NCBI GenBank assembly: GCA_002440885.1
Contig: DJVY01000191.1
Span: 1 to 7,266, forward strand
Reading direction: 5' to 3'
DNA: 7,266 bases
Source of the DNA: Bacteroidales bacterium UBA6244
GTDB taxonomy: Bacteria > Bacteroidota > Bacteroidia > Bacteroidales > F082
Below are positions 1-5,433 of this stretch, in pieces (within the stretch, counting starts at the first letter, position 1; every line of letters starts with the position of its first letter). A program made the translations under genes and the position numbers. The notes under the pieces were generated by a model. The model saw only the letters and a list, made by a program, of their open reading frames with translations. It searched no databases and was not told where the DNA came from.

Positions 1-35
1 GGTTTCCGGAGGGTTAACAACAAGCAAATTGCAAT

Positions 36-653
36 TTACAGCAAGCTCCTTATCGCTTCAACAACGGGTTCCCTATTTGTTTGTAAACCATTCTGTGAAT
101 AAACTATTCTACCCTGCTTGTCGAGCACAAGTTTTCGGTTGGTGTGAGAAAATGACCCATTTTCCAGCATTTCGTAACTGATGTTGAGCGTAACCGAAAG
201 TTCCTTCACCTGACTTTCCCCTCCATGGAGAAGAATCCAGTTGTCGTCTAGCCCTTGCGATACGGCATAGGATTCCAATCTTTCCGGCTTATCACGCACA
301 TAATCAAAACTCACCAAAACAAAGTTGAATTCATTTCTTTCTTGTGAGCTAAATTCTTGCTCTATCATTTTAAGATCATTCACCATCATTGGACACGCAT
401 ATTCGCAATGTGTAAAAATCATGGTAAGAACAACAGGTTTTCCGGTCAATTGGTTCAATTTTAATGGTTTACCCTTATGTGACGTCCAATCACCATCGAG
501 TTGGTATACCGAAGTTCCCGGAAGTTGGTCAATCAAATCTTTTGTTACTTTTTGCTCGTTTTTGGTATTGCAACATTGCTTTACCTCCTCTTTTTTTTCA
601 TTGCATCCTGCAATTAAAAAGCCTGTCAACATTATAAATAGTATATTCTTCAT
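36..653 (-). CDS. Sco1/SenC-family copper-handling lipoprotein
   Basis: Thioredoxin-fold protein of the Sco/SenC/PrrC family, 205 residues. These proteins bind copper, or act as thiol redox partners, in metal-centre assembly of exported copper enzymes. The sequence shows the family CxxxCP motif (C83-EYA-C87-P) and the distal conserved histidine (H170, in SFSHTNRKLVLD), the three metal ligands of Sco proteins. The N terminus is a lipoprotein signal with lipobox LIAGC, so C17 is the likely lipidated residue and the protein is membrane-anchored outside the cytoplasm. I chose the ATG at 653 because it gives a clean lipoprotein signal; an in-frame ATG at 695 would add 14 polar residues and overlap the upstream gene. 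It lies 13 bp after the NirV-like gene and is probably the third gene of the nirK operon, so copper supply to NirK is the natural inference. A partner role for a terminal oxidase or nitrous oxide reductase elsewhere cannot be excluded. An extra vicinal cysteine pair (C27-C28) follows the lipid anchor. No obvious Shine-Dalgarno is seen. Confidence 0.92.
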   Translation of the reverse strand: MKNILFIMLTGFLIAGCNEKKEEVKQCCNTKNEQKVTKDLIDQLPGTSVYQLDGDWTSHKGKPLKLNQLTGKPVVLTMIFTHCEYACPMMVNDLKMIEQEFSSQERNEFNFVLVSFDYVRDKPERLESYAVSQGLDDNWILLHGGESQVKELSVTLNISYEMLENGSFSHTNRKLVLDKQGRIVYSQNGLQTNREPVVEAIRSLL

Positions 654-666
654 GTTATTGTAAGTT

Positions 667-1440
667 TTATTTCGTTTTAACACATCTGAATCCAAGTTTT
701 CTGACGGTAAAATGCCCTTTCAAACTTCCCCGGAAGGCAAAACGGATAAATGTTGAGTAATCGGAAGCATCGCTGGCATTCAAAGAAGCACTTCCACAAA
801 ACAAACCTTCCGGGGTTTCTTCCATGTTTCTTGAGTCTTCATTTGATTGCACGCTGTTGAAATCGTAAACCCATTCCCATATTTTGCCGTGCATGTCCCA
901 AATGCCAAATTCGTTTTTATAATGTGGTACCGTATCATTTTCGGACAGAGTACGTCGACTGTACCAGTTGGCAATAATTTCCTGCAAACTGCTGCTGTCG
1001 ACACTTCCTTGTGGCAAAGCACTAGCCGCATATTCCCACTCACTAAGCATCGGAAGTCGCTTGCCCTGCCATTCGCAATAAGCTTTAGCGGCAAACCACG
1101 ACACGTTAACAACAGGAGCGTTTCCAATCAGAAAACTGTCTTGATTGAATAAATCAGTTGCCCAATGCGAAAGGTAGTCTTCATCGGCGAAAAGTCGCTT
1201 AATCTCCTCACGCGACCAACTTGGATTAGCATCAACGAAAGTTGAGAACTCTGCATTGGTAACCGATTTCTCATCAATCCAGAAGCTATCCACCTGTATT
1301 TCATCCACCTTGCCTTTGATGAAAGGCTTGTAGCTCCCGGATGGAATCAATACCATGCCTTTGTTTTGCGACGATACAGAACTCACCACAAAACAAAGCA
1401 TGACAAGAAAAGCCAATTCCTTTTTAAACAACATTGTCAT
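667..1440 (-). CDS. nirV: NirV-like protein, formylglycine-generating-enzyme (FGE/SUMF1) fold, exported
   Basis: A 257-residue protein of the FGE-sulfatase family fold. Landmarks are SFWIDEKSVTNAEF near residues 52-65, PVVNVSWFAAKAYCEWQGKRLP at 109-130 followed by SEWEYAA, FGIWDMHGKIWEW at 178-190, and the C-terminal LGFRC at 249-253. The first 25 residues form a signal peptide (KKELAFLVMLCFVVSSVSSQ). The paired active-site cysteines that true FGEs carry after the GGS motif are not recognisable: the matching stretch is CGSASLNASDASDY (215-228), so conversion of sulfatase cysteine to formylglycine is unlikely. Position directly after nirK matches NirV, the FGE-fold accessory protein encoded beside nirK in denitrifiers, whose biochemical role is not settled. 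The start at 1440 makes TAATG with the nirK stop, implying translational coupling; an in-frame ATG at 1458 would lie inside nirK and add six residues before the signal. Family placement is secure; the NirV name rests on context and the altered active site. Confidence 0.88.
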   Translation of the reverse strand: MTMLFKKELAFLVMLCFVVSSVSSQNKGMVLIPSGSYKPFIKGKVDEIQVDSFWIDEKSVTNAEFSTFVDANPSWSREEIKRLFADEDYLSHWATDLFNQDSFLIGNAPVVNVSWFAAKAYCEWQGKRLPMLSEWEYAASALPQGSVDSSSLQEIIANWYSRRTLSENDTVPHYKNEFGIWDMHGKIWEWVYDFNSVQSNEDSRNMEETPEGLFCGSASLNASDASDYSTFIRFAFRGSLKGHFTVRKLGFRCVKTK

Positions 1441-2903
1441 TATTTTTTGTTGCGCCATTCCTTGACTTCAGCAGCCTTTATCAATCCATCACCATTGTCA
1501 AAGTTGTTATGAATATAAGTTAAAATGCTGGCCACCTGATCATCGTTGAGCGAAACAGCCGGCATGATGTTGTTAAACTTCTCTCCATTGACAAGGATTT
1601 CTCCTTGCAACCCATTCAAAATAACGCTGATACCTTTATCTGGAAGTGCTTGAAGATAGTCGGAATTTACCAAAGGAGGGAATGTTCCGGCAATGCCGGT
1701 TCCGAGTTCCATATGACAGGCCATACAGTTTTGGTTGTATAGAATTTTCCCGGCAGCCAGTCTTTCCTCCAAGGTCTTCTCCTCAATTACCTCATCTGAT
1801 GAGGTTTGCTTACCGGAGCTAATGCTCTGAATGGAGGAACCTTCGGGTAGATACACTTCTTCTTTTTCTTTTCCCGTGAAAACTTTATGGTTTTCGTCAC
1901 CTACAACTTTAATCTGCGCCAGCGCACCTTTATTAAATGCCCTGAAAATGCTGTGATCGACGAGGTGAAGCGTTCCGGGCACCTCGCACTTGAACTCAGC
2001 GATGGCAGATCCACCGGCCGGGACCAAAGTTGTTTGTAGGTCATGATTTGTCAATGTGCCTCCTTCGACATATACTTTGTCAAAAATTTCACCAATCACA
2101 TGGAAAGAAGAAACCAAATTTGGCCCACCATTTCCCATATACAGGCGAACAGTTTCCCCAACTTTTACTTTCATCGCGTTTTCTCCTGAAGAAGCTCCAA
2201 CAGCTCCGTTCATAACCACATAATCTGGTCTTTCATCTAAAGCTTTCTGCATATCAAAATCCTGATGCCCTTTTTCGCCAAATCGGCCTGTAGTATAGAA
2301 TTCACTTTGCATCACGTAAAATTCATGATCCACCGGGGGAAATCCCTCCAGAGGTTCAACCAGAATTAACCCATACATCCCATTAGCAATGTGCATTCCA
2401 ACAGGCGCGGTAGCGCAGTGATACACATACAGGCCTTGGTTTAACGCTCTAAAACTAAACTGCGCACTTTTACCGGGAGCTATAAGCGAGGCTTCAGCAC
2501 CTCCACCCGGACCGGTAACCGCATGAAGGTCGATGTTGTGCGGAAGCATGTTGTCAGGGTGGTTATGGAGATGAAACTCAACCAGATCACCTTGTCGAAC
2601 ACGTATGAATTTACCCGGGACTTTGCCTCCAAAAGTCCAGAATGTATAATCCACACCATCTGCCAACCGCATGGTTTTCTCAATGATTTCAAGCTCAACA
2701 ATAACTTTGGTATTGTGTTTAGCCTCGATTCGGGGAGGAACCAACGGCGCATCGGTCAATGTTGCTCTAATTTCACCTGTAACTTCTTTGTTGTAGTCAA
2801 CGGTATATTTTTCAGCATCGGTTACACATGAACTCAACAACCCAATGCCAGTTAATAGAATCAGAGCTATATAGATTTCAAAATTTGCTATAAATGATTT
2901 CAT
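1440..2903 (-). CDS. nirK: Copper nitrite reductase (NO-forming) lipoprotein with C-terminal cytochrome c domain
   Basis: Reduces nitrite to nitric oxide outside the cytoplasmic membrane. In 487 residues it shows a lipoprotein signal (lipobox LSSC, lipidated C26), two cupredoxin domains (about 60-335), a low-complexity charged linker (about 336-378) and a class I cytochrome c domain (about 379-470). All copper-site residues are visible. Type 1 copper: H122, C163, H171, M176. Type 2 copper: H127, H162, H317. Catalytic pair: D125 (in HNIDLHAVTG) and H268 (in SSFHVIG). The haem motif is C393-MA-C396-H397, with M447 (IMP) as probable axial ligand. At about 340-380 residues for a plain NirK, the extra length is the fused cytochrome, a known NirK architecture that probably feeds electrons to type 1 copper within the same chain. 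It heads a likely nirK-nirV-sco operon. A 61-bp AT-rich spacer upstream carries a -7-like box and a dyad shared with ric. The sequence looks intact. Confidence 0.97.
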   Translation of the reverse strand: MKSFIANFEIYIALILLTGIGLLSSCVTDAEKYTVDYNKEVTGEIRATLTDAPLVPPRIEAKHNTKVIVELEIIEKTMRLADGVDYTFWTFGGKVPGKFIRVRQGDLVEFHLHNHPDNMLPHNIDLHAVTGPGGGAEASLIAPGKSAQFSFRALNQGLYVYHCATAPVGMHIANGMYGLILVEPLEGFPPVDHEFYVMQSEFYTTGRFGEKGHQDFDMQKALDERPDYVVMNGAVGASSGENAMKVKVGETVRLYMGNGGPNLVSSFHVIGEIFDKVYVEGGTLTNHDLQTTLVPAGGSAIAEFKCEVPGTLHLVDHSIFRAFNKGALAQIKVVGDENHKVFTGKEKEEVYLPEGSSIQSISSGKQTSSDEVIEEKTLEERLAAGKILYNQNCMACHMELGTGIAGTFPPLVNSDYLQALPDKGISVILNGLQGEILVNGEKFNNIMPAVSLNDDQVASILTYIHNNFDNGDGLIKAAEVKEWRNKK

Positions 2904-2919
2904 AAAATTGATTTTTAAT

Positions 2920-2927
2920 TAAACATA
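2920..2927 (-). promoter_or_regulatory. Candidate nirK -7 promoter box (Bacteroidota type)
   Basis: Read on the minus strand the sequence is TATGTTTA, one base from the Bacteroidota -7 consensus TAnnTTTG, and it lies 16 bp before the nirK ATG. No TTG is present at the expected -33 position about 19 bp further upstream. The shared dyad sits immediately upstream, between the -7 and -33 positions, where a bound protein would block polymerase. This is a weak consensus match in very AT-rich DNA, so it is tentative. Confidence 0.4.
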
Positions 2928-2928
2928 T

Positions 2929-2944
2929 AAGACCTTTTTATCCT
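2929..2944. promoter_or_regulatory. Candidate operator upstream of nirK, shared with ric
   Basis: Plus-strand AAGACCTTTTTATCCT, an imperfect dyad (AAGAC/ATCCT arms, 6-bp spacer). It matches the 16-bp site upstream of ric at 13 of 16 positions. Read on the minus strand the likeness extends to both sides (AATTA before, TAT after), giving about 20 identical of 24. The sites are in the same orientation relative to their genes, 26-41 bp before the nirK ATG. The candidate binder is the Rrf2 regulator encoded between the two genes. The AAGAT-like half-site recalls the start of the enterobacterial NsrR half-site, which is suggestive only. Confidence 0.55.
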
Positions 2945-2964
2945 AATTATAAATAAAAAATTTT

Positions 2965-3399
2965 CTACCAATTTTTAACTGCTGAATGTCCGGCCATTAG
3001 CTCGTCAGCTAGTTCCCGGATTGTATTTTCATACAGTAAGTGACTAAACCCATCACGCATGGTACTAAATTCTGCATGTATCGGACAAGGATGAGCGCCA
3101 GAACAGGTTTTAAGCCCCAACCCACATCCCGTCAACACCTGCATTCCATCGATCGCTTTAACGATTTCAATCAGACGAACATTCGCCTGGTTTTCGTCAA
3201 TATAAAAGCCGCCATTCGGGCCTTTCACTGAAGAAACAATATCTTGTTTGCTCAGTGATTGCATGATCTTTGCCGTAAACGGTTCCGGTGAATCAATTTC
3301 AGAAGAAAGCTCACGGATACTCACCTTTAACCCATCGTTCATTCTGGTGGCCAGATAAATCAATGCCCTGATGGCGTATTTACATGCGTTAGATAACAT
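2965..3399 (-). CDS. Rrf2-family Fe-S transcriptional regulator (NsrR/IscR-like)
   Basis: A 144-residue Rrf2-type winged-helix regulator. It opens with the typical MLSNACKYAIRALIYLA, has the DNA-recognition region around residues 27-60 (SIRELSSEIDSPEPFTAKIMQSLSKQDIVSSVKGPNGGF), and carries three conserved cysteines, C92, C99 and C105, followed by H108. This C-x6-C-x5-C-x2-H arrangement is that of Fe-S cluster-binding members such as NsrR and IscR, so the protein should sense NO, oxygen or cluster status. Lying 27 bp downstream of ric and just upstream of nirK makes an NO-sensing, NsrR-like role the best inference. Sequence alone does not separate NsrR-type from IscR-type members, so no gene symbol is assigned. 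It is probably cotranscribed with ric, in which case the dyad upstream of ric would make it autoregulated. Length is normal for the family and the start is the usual family start. No terminator is seen between this gene and nirK, so read-through into nirK is possible. Confidence 0.93.
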   Translation of the reverse strand: MLSNACKYAIRALIYLATRMNDGLKVSIRELSSEIDSPEPFTAKIMQSLSKQDIVSSVKGPNGGFYIDENQANVRLIEIVKAIDGMQVLTGCGLGLKTCSGAHPCPIHAEFSTMRDGFSHLLYENTIRELADELMAGHSAVKNW

Positions 3400-3426
3400 A
3401 TCGTGCGATGGATATTGTTGACAAAG

Positions 3427-4149
3427 TTAGGCATTAAACTCTTTTTCTAACAAAATTGTTTTTGGAAAAAGTATGTTATTTTCAAGATGAATATGGAGAT
3501 GAAGATCTTTTTCAAAAGCCTCGAGTTTGCGCAAGGCCACCAAATAGGTGTTGCATGCCTCTTCCGGTATGGTATAATTATCCGTTAGTTCGGCCATTTC
3601 GCGGAAGCGGTCGCCTTCGGTAACATGCTCGTGCATCATTTCATTAAGCAAATGCTCGATAGGCTCTGCTATTTGGTTTACAAAGTTTTCTGGCTTTTTT
3701 CGGCACTGGATAAGCTCCTTTATATAGGGAAAAAGTATCACCTCCTCTTTTTCCATATGGCGTAAAAGAGCGTCGGCAGAAGCGAAAAACAAATTTTTAA
3801 CTTCCGCCAGTTCGGGATGATTTACGCCATGTACGTCAGCAATTTTTTCGAGATAGGTCTGTAAAACCGGAACTTCACTTTTCACGTAGCGGTGATGTGT
3901 ATTAAGAATAAAATCAGCGAGAAAATCCAATTCCCAGTCGTTATAATTATGCACTGTTCCGCTTTTCGTTTGTTCTAAAACATCCAACTCCTGCGTTATT
4001 CGATCCAGATCAATTTGTTTCTCCCGACAAACAGCATCCAAAGCAACCTGACCTCCACAGCAAAAATCAATGCCATGATTGCGAAACACCTCCGATGTGC
4101 GAAAATCCCGAGTTACTATTTCTGATATTGTACTATTTTGATAATCCAT
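3427..4149 (-). CDS. ric: Iron-sulfur cluster repair di-iron protein (RIC / ScdA / YtfE family)
   Basis: Cytoplasmic di-iron protein that restores Fe-S clusters damaged by nitric oxide or oxidants. The 240-residue sequence has the N-terminal ScdA_N (DUF542) domain at about 4-60 with its paired cysteines C30-C31 (GIDFCCGG), then a hemerythrin-like four-helix bundle at about 75-232. Probable iron ligands by comparison with YtfE are H85 (in NTHHRYV), H131 and E135 (in HMEKEEVILFP), H175 (in MMHEHVTEG), and H219 and E223 (in HLHIHLENNILFP). Length and domain order are typical. It is the first gene of a likely ric-rrf2 operon and is physically linked to nirK, an NO producer, which fits a protective role. 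Upstream are a perfect TAnnTTTG box and a dyad shared with nirK. No Shine-Dalgarno is obvious; the ATG at 4149 is the first in frame and gives the normal family N terminus. Confidence 0.96.
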   Translation of the reverse strand: MDYQNSTISEIVTRDFRTSEVFRNHGIDFCCGGQVALDAVCREKQIDLDRITQELDVLEQTKSGTVHNYNDWELDFLADFILNTHHRYVKSEVPVLQTYLEKIADVHGVNHPELAEVKNLFFASADALLRHMEKEEVILFPYIKELIQCRKKPENFVNQIAEPIEHLLNEMMHEHVTEGDRFREMAELTDNYTIPEEACNTYLVALRKLEAFEKDLHLHIHLENNILFPKTILLEKEFNA

Positions 4150-4176
4150 TGTATCTATTTTTTATCGATTAGACTG

Positions 4177-4184
4177 CAAAAATA
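4177..4184 (-). promoter_or_regulatory. ric -7 promoter box (Bacteroidota type)
   Basis: Minus-strand TATTTTTG is an exact match to the Bacteroidota -7 consensus TAnnTTTG. It is followed by CAGTCTA, where transcription would begin, leaving a leader of roughly 20-25 nt before the ric ATG. No TTG is found at the expected -33 spacing; instead the dyad at 4200-4215 occupies that position. That fits either a repressor covering the -33 region or an activator replacing a missing -33 contact. A weaker box, TATTCTTA, lies closer to the dyad at the spacing seen at nirK. Confidence 0.55.
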
Positions 4185-4199
4185 CTAAAATAAGAATAA

Positions 4200-4215
4200 A
4201 AGACTTGTTTATCTT
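4200..4215. promoter_or_regulatory. Candidate operator upstream of ric, shared with nirK
   Basis: Plus-strand AAGACTTGTTTATCTT, an inverted repeat AAGA-n8-TCTT, 51-66 bp before the ric ATG and over the -33 region. It is the better dyad of the two copies; the nirK copy at 2929-2944 agrees at 13 of 16 bases. If the Rrf2 regulator binds it, the ric-rrf2 unit would be autoregulated and coregulated with nirK. Confidence 0.55.
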
Positions 4216-4519
4216 AATTTAATTTTTAAAAATTCGGTATATGACTGTAAATAAAATAGTGCTCCAACTATATTATATAGGATGCCGTTAATATGCGATA
4301 CCAAAAATTGTTATTCAAGTAATCACAAATGCAGTTAAGGAATTCTTCCTGCGTCAGTTTACAGTCAATTTCAATTATAATAACTTTTTAGGCGTGTGAT
4401 TTTTGTTTTCAATTTTTCATTGACAATTCGTTTTTCACCAAAATTTAAAGGAGCTGTGGGACTTTTTGCAGTCTATAACCACGTATGCATTCTTATTATT
4501 TGATTTGTTCAAACATTCT

Positions 4520-4578
4520 AATATTTACGGCTAACCGTAAATTTTCAGTACAAATATTTACGGTTAACCGTAAATTTT
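4520..4578. repeat. Twin 20-bp palindromes, 33 bp apart
   Basis: The right copy (4556-4575) is a perfect palindrome, ATTTACGGTTAACCGTAAAT. The left copy (4523-4542) is ATTTACGGCTAACCGTAAAT, with one central mismatch. The likeness extends outward to 26 bp per copy (4520-4545 and 4553-4578, one difference). Centre-to-centre distance is 33 bp, about three helical turns, so dimers on both would face the same side. A tandem operator for a dimeric regulator such as a TetR-type protein is plausible; I do not recognise the motif. Each copy could also form an 8-bp stem with a 4-nt loop followed by TTTT, so paired weak terminators are an alternative. No regulator of an obvious matching type is encoded in the window. 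Confidence 0.75.
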
Positions 4579-4662
4579 AATGATATGGGTAGTGATAGGC
4601 TCCAGACCAGAACAGAGAAACTTATGCTATAGATGAGCGATTACATGACTTATACTCCTCGG

Positions 4663-4690
4663 TTCATCTTCATTTTTCTACCATTCATCT
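4663..4690 (+). promoter_or_regulatory. TTCATCT direct repeat with 21-bp period, candidate LytTR binding site
   Basis: TTCATCT occurs at 4663-4669 and again at 4684-4690, exactly 21 bp apart and therefore on the same face of the helix. LytTR-domain regulators bind pairs of roughly 9-bp direct repeats at about this period. The repeat ends 4 bp before a TTG that is correctly spaced from a -7-like box, an activator-like position. A LytTR regulator is encoded about 1.9 kb downstream. The motif does not match the classical AgrA-type consensus well, so the assignment rests on geometry and context. Confidence 0.4.
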
Positions 4691-4694
4691 GTCG

Positions 4695-4724
4695 TTGTAT
4701 CCGATTGGGTACAGATTATTTTTA
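4695..4724 (+). promoter_or_regulatory. Candidate promoter of the TPR gene
   Basis: TTG at 4695-4697 is followed after 19 bp by TATTTTTA at 4717-4724, one base from the TAnnTTTG -7 consensus. The TTG-to-box spacing is that expected for Bacteroidota housekeeping promoters. Transcription would start near 4730, giving an untranslated leader of about 50 nt before the ATG at 4779. A second, poorer box (TATTTTCG, 4743-4750) lacks a suitably placed TTG. Confidence 0.45.
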
Positions 4725-4778
4725 TTCACCTGCTGAGCATCCTATTTTCGCCATCAAATTAATCAACACATAAAAATC

Positions 4779-5420
4779 ATGAAAAAAAGTTTAATCACCA
4801 TGACCCTTGTCGTCATCACCCTTTTTGCCTTCGCAGGCACTCGCAGTTTTAACAAAGCAATGAAAGAAAACCTTGACTTGCTGAGGACTCCGCACGAACA
4901 AATGAGCTACCCGGAACTCGGGGACAAATTTCAATCGTTAGCCAAACAGAACAAAAATAGGTATGAACCTTTGTACTACGCGGCTTATTGCTATATTCTG
5001 GGTAGTTGGTCGATCGAAAATCCTACCGAAAAAACCGACCTCCTCAACAAGGCCAAAACTGAAATAGAAAAAGCTTTGGTATTAAGCCCAAAAAACGATG
5101 AATTGTTAGTGCTTGAAGCGTTTTACTACCAGGCCATGATTATGGTTAACCCACGCCTATACGGCCAGTCGTACTCGGGTAAAGCGGCCTCCTTGCTCTC
5201 AGAGGCTCAAAAAATTAATCCGGAAAATCCACGGGCAGCATTCCTTATGGCTCAAAATGTTTACTATACCCCGTCCGAATATGGTGGTGGTAAAGAAAAA
5301 GCGCTCCCACTGTTTGCCAAAGCTTCACTGTTATTTGAAAACCAAGATTCATCTGATTTTCTAAATCCTGTTTGGGGAGCTAAAACCAACAACGAAATGT
5401 ACCGTAAGTGCAGCTACTAG
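4779..5420 (+). CDS. Exported TPR-like protein of unknown function
   Basis: A 213-residue protein with a cleavable signal peptide (KKSLITMTLVVITLFAFAG, residues 2-20; no lipobox). The mature part is helical and TPR-like. Recognisable repeat-type segments are about 62-75 (YEPLYYAAYCYILG), 88-123 (LLNKAKTEIEKALVLSPKNDELLVLEAFYYQAMIMV), 134-160 (GKAASLLSEAQKINPENPRAAFLMAQN) and 170-186 (GGKEKALPLFAKASLLF). The ALVLSP and AQKINPENPRA turns are typical TPR spacings. Such proteins mediate protein-protein contacts outside the cytoplasm; no catalytic motif is seen. It is monocistronic by appearance, with its own candidate promoter and a strong terminator 13 bp after the stop. The sensor kinase and LytTR regulator follow on the same strand, so it may be a target or accessory of that system. 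The start is the only ATG giving a full signal peptide. Confidence 0.85.
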   Translation: MKKSLITMTLVVITLFAFAGTRSFNKAMKENLDLLRTPHEQMSYPELGDKFQSLAKQNKNRYEPLYYAAYCYILGSWSIENPTEKTDLLNKAKTEIEKALVLSPKNDELLVLEAFYYQAMIMVNPRLYGQSYSGKAASLLSEAQKINPENPRAAFLMAQNVYYTPSEYGGGKEKALPLFAKASLLFENQDSSDFLNPVWGAKTNNEMYRKCSY

Positions 5421-5433
5421 CCTTTCTGTATGG

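Larger units (their letters stand above)
4170..4475. repeat. 13-bp perfect inverted repeat enclosing 280 bp
   Basis: TAGACTGCAAAAA at 4170-4182 is matched by its exact reverse complement TTTTTGCAGTCTA at 4463-4475. By a rough count a 13-bp match of this kind is expected well under once in a spacer this size. Pairing does not extend on either side and no flanking target duplication is visible. The left arm overlaps the ric -7 box, and the dyad at 4200-4215 lies inside. It could be an invertible segment, ends of a decayed non-coding element, or two promoter cores of similar sequence facing outward (TTTGCA after a -7 box is common in this phylum). Confidence 0.6.
4150..4778. other. 629-bp gene-free intergenic region between divergent transcription units
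   Basis: No convincing coding sequence was found here on either strand. The stretch contains, in order, the ric -7 box, the ric dyad, the two arms of a 13-bp inverted repeat (4170-4182 and 4463-4475), a weaker 10-bp inverted repeat TGACTGTAAA/TTTACAGTCA (4242-4251 and 4358-4367), two 20-bp palindromes (4523-4575), a TTCATCT direct repeat (4663-4690) and a plausible promoter for the TPR gene (4695-4724). The 4183-4520 stretch is markedly AT-rich. For two divergent starts this spacer is unusually long and structured, so a lost gene, a small RNA or a decayed mobile element are open possibilities. Confidence 0.8.

Noticed and set aside
1..35. Possible start of another minus-strand gene after sco
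   Set aside because: The 35 bases contain no ATG on the minus strand. A frame (…CNLLVVNPPET) is open to the edge, but there is too little to judge.
654..695. Longer Sco start at 695 adding 14 residues (MDSDVLKRNKTYNN)
   Set aside because: It would overlap the upstream gene and put polar residues ahead of an otherwise ideal lipoprotein signal.
780..1152. Overlapping open frames on both strands inside the NirV-like gene
   Set aside because: They show no domain resemblance and lie within a well-supported coding sequence; shadow frames of the true gene.
2951..2964. Terminator after the Rrf2 gene
   Set aside because: Only an AT-rich run is present; no stable GC-containing stem can be drawn.
4242..4367. 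10-bp inverted repeat TGACTGTAAA / TTTACAGTCA
   Set aside because: A match of this length is not very unlikely in a 629-bp AT-rich spacer, and it is not symmetric within the 13-bp repeat, so it was not listed separately.
4580..4636. An 18-codon plus-strand open frame beginning MIWVVIGS
   Set aside because: Too short, no upstream start signal, and it lies immediately after the palindromes with no supporting feature.
4633..4773. A 46-codon plus-strand open frame (starts MSDYMTYTPRF) ending 5 bp before the TPR gene
   Set aside because: It spans the candidate promoter and the TTCATCT repeats, has no recognisable domain or ribosome binding site, and its composition looks non-coding.
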